A stretch of DNA of 64,000 nucleotides from the IMG/VR virus record IMGVR_UViG_3300028416_000004, positions 62,001-126,000 of that record. The stretch is one strand, 5' to 3'. A program made the position numbers and the translations under genes. The notes below the pieces were generated by a model that did no database searches, was not told the DNA's origin, and saw only the letters and a list, made by a program, of their open reading frames with translations. The first letter of the stretch is position 1. Every line of letters begins with the position of its first letter. This document shows positions 36,064-44,639 of the stretch, in pieces. The stretch comes from a virus.

Positions 36064-38333
36064 GATATTTTTCTAAATTGACAACCATCTTGAAACTTTA
36101 ACCAACCTTGTTCTTTTTTGAATTTAGTTATATATATACTTCCCTCTTCAATTAAATCACTTATTCTATCATAAGCATCAGCCCAAACGACCATCTTAAC
36201 CACAGAACCTCCATCACTCAACTCTAAAGACCAATATTTTTTACCTTTTATAGAATACTTTTCTTGAACACCCTTTATTACAAAATAATAGTATTTATTT
36301 GGATTCTCAAATTCCGTTACAGGTTCTATATTAAAATCATATTTATCCATAAAATCTTGCTTTAACTTAGATATCTTATTAAACAAATTCAAATCTAAAC
36401 TACAAACTTTTATAAAATCTTTATATTTAACCTCTTCAGGTGTTGGTTCATATTTATCTTTTAAGTTTTCTTCAATAATATCAAATCTATTTTGTCCAAA
36501 CAAATCCATTTGCATAGTATTACTTTTCATTTTATACTTACGAAATTCCATTAACTCTTCTCTTGAACTAGACCAATCATCAAAAACACCAGCATTTAAA
36601 CAAGCTTCAAAGTTAGCTTTATTAAATTTACTAAATTGATGCATAAAAAACTTATCTTTATCAATGTCAGATACCCCAATAGACTGAAGCTCTTCAAATG
36701 CTATCTCACCCATTCCATTAATGCTAGAAAAGCCCATAAGTATAGTGTTTTCGTCTAACATTCCCCATTCCCATTTAGATTTTCTGTTGGGGGGTAAAAT
36801 CTTTATACCTTTTGTAAAAGATGTCATAATAGCTGAAGATAACCAAGATTCATCATCTTTAGCGTGATTCAATAAAGCAGTATAAAACTCTGTAGGGTAA
36901 TATCTTTTCATATACAAAGTTTGCATCGCAACATAAGAATAACTTACTGAGTGACTTCTGTTGAACGAATATCCCAAATACTTAACTAACCACTCCTCTA
37001 TATCTTTAACTTCATTCTCTTCTAAACCTTTCGCTTTACAACCCTCTTTAAATTTATCCCAAAGTTTTAAATATTCTTTATAATTCTTATTTGAAGATTC
37101 ACTTTCTTCCAACTCTTCTCCAGATAATGTCTTTTTTATAACCTTAGAAGCTTTATCCATAACTTTTCTTAAATTATCACCTTCCCCTAAAGACATTCCA
37201 GCCAATTCATGAGCAATAAACATTAATTGCTCTTGAAAAATTAATACTCCATTTGTATTTCTTAATAAAGGCTCTAAAGATGGATGAACTAAATCAATAG
37301 ACTCTGGGCTTTTTTTATTCCTTATATACTCCTCATGAGCACCTACACCCATAGGGCCTGGTCTATATAATGCATTGGCAGCAACCATTTCTTCAAAGTT
37401 TTCTGTATGCATATTTTTTATAAGCTTAGACATTCCTTCGGATTCAAACTGAAATACTCCTTGATTATTACCACTTCTTAACTCTTCAAAAAGTTCAGGA
37501 TTATCTAAATCAACATATTTAACTTCTTCAGAAATATCTATACCTCTATTTTCTTTTACTAATTTAATGGATTGTTTTAAAACGTTTAAAGTAGTCAAAT
37601 TAAGTCTGTCTAACTTTAGTATTCCCAAGTCAGACAAATCTTTACCACTACCAGATTCTTGAAAACCAGATACAGTAACACCTTTTACTATATTTACTGG
37701 CATATATTCCCAAACTGGCCCTGGTGTAATAACTATACCAGCAGCATGTTTACCTAAATTTCTAACTTGACCTTGTAGAGTTAAAGTGGTATCTATAATT
37801 TTTTTATTTGATGGATTTTGTATCCAACTTTTGACTACTTCAGATGATTCTGGTGAATTTGGATGTTCTCTTAACCAATCTTTTAAGTCTCCTTCATATT
37901 TCATAAAAGATTTTGGCATTTCTTTAGTTACAGCAAAAACATTCGAATCAAAACCTGCATCTTGACCAAAAGCTTTAGCCACATCTTTAAGGCACCCTTT
38001 TTCGTTAAAAGTAGAAAATGTAATTACAGGAAAAACACACTCTTTTCCATATTTATTATAAAGAAACTCATCAGTTTTAACATCTGAACCAGTTTCGAAG
38101 TCTATATCAATATCAGGAGGAGAATTTCTAGCTGGATTTAAAAATCTCTCAAAATATAAATCAAACCTTAAAGGGTCAATTTTCGTAATATCAAGACACC
38201 ATGAAAGAAGACTTCCTGCTGCAGAATTGTGTACACCTATTCCCTCAATATTATAAGAATGTGTTTCTTCAACAGTTAAATCATGAACTTTACCTTTGTA
38301 ATTTTTAAATTTTCTACTTTTTAGTTTTGCCAT
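36060..38333 (-). CDS. dnaE: Split DnaE, C-terminal part, preceded by a C-intein
   Basis: 757 residues. Residues 1-36 are a C-intein (block F KVHDLTVEETHSYNIEGIGVHN-type, final His35-Asn36), then Ser37 opens the C-extein SAAGSLLSWCLD. The palm continues with FERFLNPARN and PPDIDIDFE, whose Asp76 and Asp78 are the family C catalytic pair; the third Asp is Asp242 in LKLDRLNLTTL. Further family landmarks are ALYRPGPMG, LIFQEQLMFIAHELAG, and YSFNRSHSVSYSYVAMQTLYMK. The C-terminal 90 residues look like an OB fold. The part lacks PHP and exonuclease domains, so it needs the partner gene 121 nt upstream. Intein features show joining would occur after translation. Confidence 0.93.
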   Translation of the reverse strand: MAKLKSRKFKNYKGKVHDLTVEETHSYNIEGIGVHNSAAGSLLSWCLDITKIDPLRFDLYFERFLNPARNSPPDIDIDFETGSDVKTDEFLYNKYGKECVFPVITFSTFNEKGCLKDVAKAFGQDAGFDSNVFAVTKEMPKSFMKYEGDLKDWLREHPNSPESSEVVKSWIQNPSNKKIIDTTLTLQGQVRNLGKHAAGIVITPGPVWEYMPVNIVKGVTVSGFQESGSGKDLSDLGILKLDRLNLTTLNVLKQSIKLVKENRGIDISEEVKYVDLDNPELFEELRSGNNQGVFQFESEGMSKLIKNMHTENFEEMVAANALYRPGPMGVGAHEEYIRNKKSPESIDLVHPSLEPLLRNTNGVLIFQEQLMFIAHELAGMSLGEGDNLRKVMDKASKVIKKTLSGEELEESESSNKNYKEYLKLWDKFKEGCKAKGLEENEVKDIEEWLVKYLGYSFNRSHSVSYSYVAMQTLYMKRYYPTEFYTALLNHAKDDESWLSSAIMTSFTKGIKILPPNRKSKWEWGMLDENTILMGFSSINGMGEIAFEELQSIGVSDIDKDKFFMHQFSKFNKANFEACLNAGVFDDWSSSREELMEFRKYKMKSNTMQMDLFGQNRFDIIEENLKDKYEPTPEEVKYKDFIKVCSLDLNLFNKISKLKQDFMDKYDFNIEPVTEFENPNKYYYFVIKGVQEKYSIKGKKYWSLELSDGGSVVKMVVWADAYDRISDLIEEGSIYITKFKKEQGWLKFQDGCQFRKIS
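38226..38333 (-). other. C-intein of the split DnaE intein
   Basis: Codons 1-36 of the DnaE C-part gene. The segment begins MAKLKSRKFKNYKGK and ends GIGVHN before Ser+1. About 36 residues is the normal size of natural C-inteins. The His before Asn and the Thr-x-x-x-T-H block F pattern suggest it can splice. Confidence 0.92.
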
Positions 38334-38454
38334 TATTATTTTCTTTATGTTCTTGTTTTGCTTTTCTATTTTATTAATTAATCAAAAATTTCACAAACTA
38401 AACATATTATATAAATCATAAACGAATAATTAATTAAAAGATTTTCTCATAATT

Positions 38455-40554
38455 CTAATATTTATTTATATCAACAATATCATCTTCTTCAGTTAAATTT
38501 TTAGCTTCCACCCACCCACGATTTTCAGTAAGAATTTCATGGTCAAGAGTACATTCTATCACTCTACCATCATCAAATTTAAGTTCAATAATCTCTTCTT
38601 GAATATCATACTCCAATGTATCAATAACTTTTCTTTCATCTCCGAATGCATCAATTACCTTATCTCCAATTTCAATTGTATCTATTGGAACATACATTCC
38701 ATCAGCCATTTTTACTCTACTTCCTGGCAAAAAACAACCCCTCCCAGGGCCAACTTCTATATCATTATCAGCACAAAATCTTATTAATTCCCAAACAACC
38801 AGAAAATAATCTAACATCTTCTTATCTCTGATGACATCCAATTCATAATCTAATCTCTTTCTATATTCTTCAATTTTCTTTTCATCTATTTTTATTGGAC
38901 CTTTCTTTTGATATAAACTAAGTTTTTGGTTTAATTTGGCATGCGAAAGTCTTCTAATTATCTCTTCAGTATCTTTTGTTTTAAAAAATTCAAAAACATC
39001 GTTAGTAGGTTTATATTGAGGATATTTTTCTACATTAGTTTCAAAATCAAAATTACATAAAGAAGATATTTTTTCACTATTAATCATACATATTCTAACA
39101 AAATCTTCTTCATAATCATATGCAAAGGATTCATTCATTTCGAATATATCAGATTCTGAAGGATAATACATATCTCCATTTTCTTTTGTTCTAGCTTTTT
39201 TGATAGGTCTTTTTTGATTAATTGATATCAATACATCTTGAAGAACTTTTTCATTCTTTTTAGGAAAGTAAACATCGTTTGAAACAATAATAGCCATATT
39301 ATACTTGTTAGACATATTTATAATAAATTTATTATATTGTCTTTGTATCTCATTGTCTTCTAGAGATATTTCGGCTATATAATTTCTTCTTCCGAAAAGG
39401 TTAAGCATTTTAACTAAATATTCTTCAGCTTGTCTGTATTTACCCATTTGTAAATATTTAGATATAGTACCATGTTTTGAACTGGTAGTTAATATCAAAC
39501 CTTCTTTTCCTTCTAAAATCCACTTAGTTTTTATTCTTGGAACTCTATAAAAACCTTCAGCAAATGAAAGATAATTGATTTTATTTATATTAACATATCC
39601 TTCATCATTTAAAACTATTATTTTTTGCAAAACATTAATATCTTGCTCTTTTGGTTCATATTGACCACCTATACTATCATTTAAAAAGAATTCACAACCA
39701 ATTATAGGTTTAATATCTTTTGATTTACATTTTTGATAAAACGAAAAAGCACTAGATAAACTACCTTTATCAGTTAAAACTAAAGTTTTATGATTATACT
39801 CTTTAGCCATACTTATATAATCACTTGTGGAGCCAGCACCTTCTAAAACAGAATGATAAGTATGTAAGCCGAAATTAACCATTGAATGGTCTATTGGAAC
39901 AGAGCCATTTTTTTGCTTCCATTTATTTATAATTTCTAATTCTGAACTTTTTGAGTCTAAAAATTCTAAAACATCTTCTCCAAACCCTAATGCACCAACT
40001 CTTCTTAACTCAAAAAAACATTTAGCTAAAGCTTCAACGTCAATTAAAGCATCGTGGGCATCTTCAAATGTTTTATTAAAAAGTATTTTATGGAGTTCTG
40101 TTAAAGTTGGTGGTTTTAAACCGTTTTTGCCTTGTATTCTACAAAAGTTTACTGTTGAATTCATAGTACATATATGAGTAATGTCTCTCATATAATTTTT
40201 CATGTTCAACCTATAAAATTCACATGCAGTTACCTTGTTATCGAAACTAATATTATGAGCTACTAAAAATTTTGATTTCTCTATATCTTTAATAAACTCA
40301 TTTAAAGCTTGTTCTAAAGGTACACCTTCAAAGTTGGCTCTTTCATTAGTTATTCTATGAATCCTAATACTTTCTTCAGGTATTATAAATTTATCTGGCT
40401 TTATGATTCTGTTATTTGAACCAATCTCCACACCATTAATATCGTAAACCTTCCATGCTAACTGAACTATTCTTGGCCAATTATTAACATCGGTTATGGG
40501 AGCACTGAAATCTTCTGGCAACCCTGTTGTTTCTGTATCAAATATTATAAACAT
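38455..40554 (-). CDS. dnaE: Split DnaE, N-terminal part: exonuclease, PHP, partial palm and N-intein
   Basis: 699 residues from the ATG at 40554. Residues 1-180 are a DEDDh proofreading exonuclease: FDTETTGL (Asp6, Glu8), VAHNISFDNK (Asp105), HDALIDVEAL (His167, Asp172). A PHP domain follows (about 225-460) with FGLHTYHSVLEGAG, TLVLTDKGSLSSAF and IKPIIGCEFFL, where several metal histidines are replaced. The palm begins near 540 and stops at EVGPGRG (residue 606). Residues 607-699 are the N-intein. An upstream TTG at 40563 lies inside the promoter box and is rejected. E. coli carries the exonuclease on a separate protein, DnaQ; here it is fused. The gene opens the polymerase transcription unit. 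Confidence 0.93.
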   Translation of the reverse strand: MFIIFDTETTGLPEDFSAPITDVNNWPRIVQLAWKVYDINGVEIGSNNRIIKPDKFIIPEESIRIHRITNERANFEGVPLEQALNEFIKDIEKSKFLVAHNISFDNKVTACEFYRLNMKNYMRDITHICTMNSTVNFCRIQGKNGLKPPTLTELHKILFNKTFEDAHDALIDVEALAKCFFELRRVGALGFGEDVLEFLDSKSSELEIINKWKQKNGSVPIDHSMVNFGLHTYHSVLEGAGSTSDYISMAKEYNHKTLVLTDKGSLSSAFSFYQKCKSKDIKPIIGCEFFLNDSIGGQYEPKEQDINVLQKIIVLNDEGYVNINKINYLSFAEGFYRVPRIKTKWILEGKEGLILTTSSKHGTISKYLQMGKYRQAEEYLVKMLNLFGRRNYIAEISLEDNEIQRQYNKFIINMSNKYNMAIIVSNDVYFPKKNEKVLQDVLISINQKRPIKKARTKENGDMYYPSESDIFEMNESFAYDYEEDFVRICMINSEKISSLCNFDFETNVEKYPQYKPTNDVFEFFKTKDTEEIIRRLSHAKLNQKLSLYQKKGPIKIDEKKIEEYRKRLDYELDVIRDKKMLDYFLVVWELIRFCADNDIEVGPGRGCFLPGSRVKMADGMYVPIDTIEIGDKVIDAFGDERKVIDTLEYDIQEEIIELKFDDGRVIECTLDHEILTENRGWVEAKNLTEEDDIVDINKY
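38458..38736 (-). other. N-intein of the split DnaE intein
   Basis: The last 93 codons of the N-part gene. Cys1 directly follows GPGRG, block A is CFLPGSRVKMADG, and block B shows T-x-x-H in ECTLDHEIL. The intein ends without any homing endonuclease domain and the gene stops. With the 36-residue C-intein the full mini-intein would be 129 residues. Confidence 0.93.
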
Positions 40555-40560
40555 ATGATA

Positions 40561-40591
40561 CAAATATAATTAGTTTTCACTTTAATTCAAA
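40561..40591 (-). promoter_or_regulatory. Bacteroidota promoter of the split dnaE unit (TTTG-N19-TATATTTG)
   Basis: The best match in the window: TTTG (40591-40588), exactly 19 nt spacer, TATATTTG (40568-40561). The ATG at 40554 follows after 6 nt, so the mRNA would start at or within a few bases of the start codon. Confidence 0.75.
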
Positions 40592-40610
40592 AGAAAGCTA
40601 ATAAAAATTT

Positions 40611-40641
40611 AATAATTAATTCTGGGTGGTGGTTAATTATT
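40611..40641 (-). terminator. Inverted repeat after the 99-residue gene, weak terminator candidate
   Basis: AATAATTAA and TTAATTATT form a 9-bp stem of A-T pairs only, enclosing a loop with CCACCACCC on the minus strand, and TAAATTTTTATT follows. The stem is weak for a terminator, but the position at the end of the terminase-portal unit and before the dnaE promoter is suitable. Confidence 0.35.
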
Positions 40642-40660
40642 TTATTGAAAATATTAAATT

Positions 40661-40960
40661 TTAAGAGTAATCACTTTCATTATCTTGTCGCTGTTTCAAG
40701 ATAGCACCCCTAAGTTCTATACATAATTTTCTTATATCATTAAGATACTTCCTTGCATCAATGGAAGCGTCCACAGTACCTTTAAACATAAATTTATATA
40801 ATCTAGGTTCTGCTCTTTCTGTTAAAAATTTAATTTTTTGAAATAACTCATCTATTCCATATTCATCATCTTCTATTAAATTTTCTTCTCTAACTTTTGT
40901 ACCTTTAGATAATGCCTCTTTTTTTTCTCTTATTTGTTTTTTTAATTCTTCGTAATTCAT
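40661..40960 (-). CDS. Small helical unknown protein after portal
   Basis: A 99-residue, charged helical protein (MNYEELKKQIREKKEALSKG, then LRGAILKQRQDNESDYS). No family recognised. It lies 19 nt downstream of the portal gene; in T4-like phages small prohead core proteins such as gp67 and gp68 sit there, so such a role is possible by position only. Confidence 0.55.
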   Translation of the reverse strand: MNYEELKKQIREKKEALSKGTKVREENLIEDDEYGIDELFQKIKFLTERAEPRLYKFMFKGTVDASIDARKYLNDIRKLCIELRGAILKQRQDNESDYS

Positions 40961-40979
40961 AAAAATAAAATATTAATAA

Positions 40980-42809
40980 TTAAATTTTATCACCTTGATT
41001 TAATATATCATTTCCATCGTCATCTAATCCAGTTTCTTTATTTATTTTATTTAATCTTTCTGTTATAGAATCAATTAATCTGTTTGTTTTAGTATTTAAA
41101 TTATCATTTTTAACATTTAGAATATAATTTTCTTTAATTGAATTTTTATTACTTCTTTTTAAATCTTTATTATTTTCTTCTAAAAATAAAACATTTTCAG
41201 ATAAAGATTCTTCTTCTCCTCCAAAATCTTCTTCAGAACCTGAATCAAAAGAACCTCCAGCATCTTCTCCACCTAAATCAGTCGCTTCTCCACCCATTTC
41301 ACCACCTCCTTCTGGTGCTGTTTCTCCATTTATTCTAAACTTCTCATCTATATCAGCAAATAAACCAGTTTCCATATATTCTTCTGGTGCAACTTCTATT
41401 TCTGAGAACATTTTTTTCTCTACCTTTTTCTGCCTTAATATCTGCTTAATTTCAGCTTTAGAAAATCCCATAATATATTCCATAGCCCAAGTATATGACA
41501 CGGGAGAAGTTGCTTCTGTTGTATACATTTTCTCGAAAACTTCCATTCGACTTTTCATAGTTTCTAACTTCAACAATTCTTGTTGAGTTGATGGATTGGT
41601 TAATTTTAAGCTAAAATTATCCATATCATCTTCGAATCCTAATAAAAATAAGTGTATATTAGCTATTCTTCTAAGTTCAATGATTATATTTTCTTGAATC
41701 CTATTTATAGTTCTACTAAATCTCAAATCTGCTTGAGATAAAGCTGAACCCCCAGGCATAGATTCTGAATAATTTAAATAAGGTTTAGGAACTTTTAATG
41801 CTGCAAAAAGTTTATTTTGCAAATATTCAACATCTTGTATTTCTCCCAAGTTTGAAGCACCAGGTAAAGTTTCAATTCTAGACGATTTATCCCCCCTAAT
41901 TGGCATAAAATAATCTTCTTCCATAGTAAGAGGATTATATTTCAAATTCATTTGTCCACTTTTTTGGTCAACAATAGGTGATTTTTTTAATTCTCTTTTA
42001 ATTTTTTCTATATACTGATGAACATCTGCAGATTCTAAATTACCAACCTCAATATAATGAACTCTTCTTTCTGGTGCTCTAATAATTCTATAAACTAACA
42101 TAGCATCTTCAGCAAGTTGAAGTTGTTTCCATAATTTTCTAGCAGGGTCTAAAACACTTCTACCATAAGGTAATTTAGCACCATCAGAAACTAACCTAAA
42201 GTGAGCCATTTGAAATTCTTCAAAATACATATTGTTTATATCCCACTTAAATCTTGAAGAGTTTATATTTCCATCAAAAGCTTCTTCTCTATGTATTTCC
42301 GAAACTGGTAACATTCTAGAATCATAAATACCTTCTTTTTGGTCTATTTCTAATTTGATAAAAGAATCACCAAACTTAATCATTTCTCTTACCCAGAAAG
42401 TTAAATTATATTCTATATTCATTCTTCCATGAAACAAATCTTTCAAAACAGTTTTAATTCTGTCATTTTCAGAATAAACTGATAAAATATCACCTCTTTC
42501 ATTTCTAGTAACACTTTCATCAGTTATTATATCAAGTGCTGCAGATACCTCTGGTGACATATCCATTGCTCTATAATCATTATATGCACCTATTCTATCT
42601 GTATCATAATAAACACTTCTAGAATAAATGTCTTGAGATATTTTTTGAGATTGAACATCAAGAAAATCTTGTTGTCTCTGTTGCATAGGTGTCAAATTAT
42701 TATTTGACATATTTCCAGATATAACTTGTCTTTCATTAGGTAAAGGTCTAGAAGTTCTTCCTCTTTTTAATCTATCTAATAAATCTATAAATACACTTTT
42801 TTCTGACAT
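40980..42809 (-). CDS. gp20-like portal protein
   Basis: It would form the dodecameric portal at one capsid vertex through which DNA is packaged and ejected. The 609-residue protein shows gp20-family landmarks: YNDYRAMDMSPEVSAALDIITDE near 75-97, NLTFWVREMIKFGDSFIKLE, GRSVLDPARKLWKQLQLAEDAMLVYRI-type clip/stem segment, APERRVHYIEVGNL and LPGASNLGEIQDVEYLQNKL. The core ends near residue 500. After that comes a Gly/Glu-rich low-complexity stretch (GGGEMGGEATDLGGEDAGGS) and a 70-residue polar helical tail, unusual for portals. The terminase gene is just upstream, the normal partner in packaging. Confidence 0.9.
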   Translation of the reverse strand: MSEKSVFIDLLDRLKRGRTSRPLPNERQVISGNMSNNNLTPMQQRQQDFLDVQSQKISQDIYSRSVYYDTDRIGAYNDYRAMDMSPEVSAALDIITDESVTRNERGDILSVYSENDRIKTVLKDLFHGRMNIEYNLTFWVREMIKFGDSFIKLEIDQKEGIYDSRMLPVSEIHREEAFDGNINSSRFKWDINNMYFEEFQMAHFRLVSDGAKLPYGRSVLDPARKLWKQLQLAEDAMLVYRIIRAPERRVHYIEVGNLESADVHQYIEKIKRELKKSPIVDQKSGQMNLKYNPLTMEEDYFMPIRGDKSSRIETLPGASNLGEIQDVEYLQNKLFAALKVPKPYLNYSESMPGGSALSQADLRFSRTINRIQENIIIELRRIANIHLFLLGFEDDMDNFSLKLTNPSTQQELLKLETMKSRMEVFEKMYTTEATSPVSYTWAMEYIMGFSKAEIKQILRQKKVEKKMFSEIEVAPEEYMETGLFADIDEKFRINGETAPEGGGEMGGEATDLGGEDAGGSFDSGSEEDFGGEEESLSENVLFLEENNKDLKRSNKNSIKENYILNVKNDNLNTKTNRLIDSITERLNKINKETGLDDDGNDILNQGDKI

Positions 42810-42903
42810 TTTTTTTATTAATAAATATTTAATTTTTCTTTTTTCTAAGCTTTCTAGAAGACTTTTTTAACAATAAAACACTTTTTTTCAAAAAGTAAAT
42901 AGA

Positions 42904-44565
42904 TTATCCTTTTATTGAGCCATATAACCAAGAGTTATCATTAAAATCATCATCATCTTCCCAATTTTCTTTTTTATTGCCATCTAAACTTAAATTCCCA
43001 ACATCACTTGAACTATGACTTATCATATCTAACATTTCCATTGTTTTCTTTTTGTTCCAGAATACAGATTCGAATTCAGTATCCCTAATCAATAAAGCGA
43101 TAGCAAGTGCAAAAATTAAATCATCATTAAATCCAGGTTCATGTTCAGCTTTGTCACCTTTATAAACAAAAGTTTCAAATTCAGTAAGAAGTCTTAATGA
43201 ATTTATTTTTATATGCATTTCTCGCATATTTGTAACGATTGAATTTAAAAGGAGTGGTCTAGTTTTTACAGTAGTCTGAAAACCAGGAACATCAGTATCT
43301 TTATCTACCACATAATTATGTGTTCTATTATAAAGTTTAACAGCTGATTTAGAAATATACATTCTATCTTTTGGATATTTTAATGTATTTTTCAAAATTA
43401 ATGTTGTAGCTAAACCAAAACTGTTACATTCTACAGCCATAAATGCATTATTATACTCAATACCAACTTTATAAAGTAGTTCAGCAAAAACATCTGGTAC
43501 TATTTTACCTTGATATTCAGCAACTTGCTCTAAACTATCTGCATCTATAACTTGAACAGTAGAATAATCCGCTCCATCCCCTCTACCAACATCGGCTCCA
43601 ATTATATAATTGCCATTTTCTTCTGGTTTTTTCCAAACATGAAAAGAAGTTACATAATCACAAAATCCAGATTCTGTCCTTTTAAAATCATAATAACATA
43701 TAGGTTGTTTATCACCTATATCTTTTACATATTTTTGTATTATAGAACTCTCAACCACAACTGCTGTTGAACCTTCGAAAGATAAATCTAACTCTTGTGC
43801 TATCTTAATTTTATTATGATGCATTCTATTACATTCTCCTTCATACCAGGGACTCCAAGGATATTCTTTTCCATCAGAATCTACTCTTGTTTCTAAATCT
43901 TCTGATAAAATTGGATGTATAGACCAATGTAATTTAATTGGAACAAAGTTTCCTTTTCCTTTTGTGGCTTGCGTCCAAGTTTGATGATATAAATTTCCTG
44001 TTCCTTTGGGTGTTGATATCATTATACACTTACCTTGAGTTGCTGATAAAGCTAAACCAGCACCCATCCAGATATCTTGTGCATGTTCAATAAAAGCTGT
44101 CTCATCGAGAATTAAACAAGTTAAAGATTCACCTCTACCAGCTTGTTTACTACTTGCAACAGCCTTAACCCAAGAACCGTTTGAAAAAGAAATTTGTTTT
44201 GTATTATTTATTAGCCTTTCTTCAGGTAATAACCAATCTGGAAGTCTATCTAAAAACTGTCTAACTGTATTTAAAAATCTTACTGCACCATTACCATTAT
44301 CTGCAACAACTAATATTCTTTCATCTGGACAAAAAACTAACCTCCAAGCTACATATAAAGCTGATATTACTGAAAGTCCCATTTGTCTAGACTTTAAAAC
44401 TATAGAATTTTGATTATCATTAAATGTGTTTAAACAAGATTCTTGATATGGAAAACAAGTCATTTTATCTATCTGCTGTTTTTTCATATCAAAAACAAAT
44501 CCATATGTGTTAGCAAAATAGACAGGACTTTGTACACATTTTATATATTCTTCTATATAATTCAT
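42904..44565 (-). CDS. Terminase large subunit (gp17-like)
   Basis: The packaging motor ATPase and headful nuclease. The 553-residue protein has an N-terminal ATPase: Q-motif region FPYQESCL, a Walker A-like VLKSRQMGLSV at about 57-66 where the lysine precedes the loop rather than following Gly, Walker B LILDETAFIE with Asp154-Glu155, and motif III MISTPKGTGN. The C-terminal nuclease has RNase H-fold acids in IIGADVGRGDGADYS (Asp325), AVECNSFG (Glu379) and FNDDLIFALAIAL. Length is somewhat short of T4 gp17. No intein. No convincing small terminase was found nearby; the adjacent upstream genes are small beta-rich or membrane proteins. Confidence 0.93.
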   Translation of the reverse strand: MNYIEEYIKCVQSPVYFANTYGFVFDMKKQQIDKMTCFPYQESCLNTFNDNQNSIVLKSRQMGLSVISALYVAWRLVFCPDERILVVADNGNGAVRFLNTVRQFLDRLPDWLLPEERLINNTKQISFSNGSWVKAVASSKQAGRGESLTCLILDETAFIEHAQDIWMGAGLALSATQGKCIMISTPKGTGNLYHQTWTQATKGKGNFVPIKLHWSIHPILSEDLETRVDSDGKEYPWSPWYEGECNRMHHNKIKIAQELDLSFEGSTAVVVESSIIQKYVKDIGDKQPICYYDFKRTESGFCDYVTSFHVWKKPEENGNYIIGADVGRGDGADYSTVQVIDADSLEQVAEYQGKIVPDVFAELLYKVGIEYNNAFMAVECNSFGLATTLILKNTLKYPKDRMYISKSAVKLYNRTHNYVVDKDTDVPGFQTTVKTRPLLLNSIVTNMREMHIKINSLRLLTEFETFVYKGDKAEHEPGFNDDLIFALAIALLIRDTEFESVFWNKKKTMEMLDMISHSSSDVGNLSLDGNKKENWEDDDDFNDNSWLYGSIKG

Positions 44566-44639
44566 AATTATTTATTTAATTATAAATATTATTTTTTTTT
44601 AAAAAATGCTTTTAGAGGAGCTGGGGGTGGTTTTTTTAA

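Noticed and set aside
40555-40563. TTG start for the DnaE N-part
   Set aside because: It lies within the TATATTTG box, and ATG at 40554 puts the exonuclease motif at its usual distance from the N-terminus.
42840-42900. Terminator between portal and terminase
   Set aside because: Only a 7-bp A/T stem (ACTTTTT/AAAAAGT) is present, too weak, and the genes should be cotranscribed.
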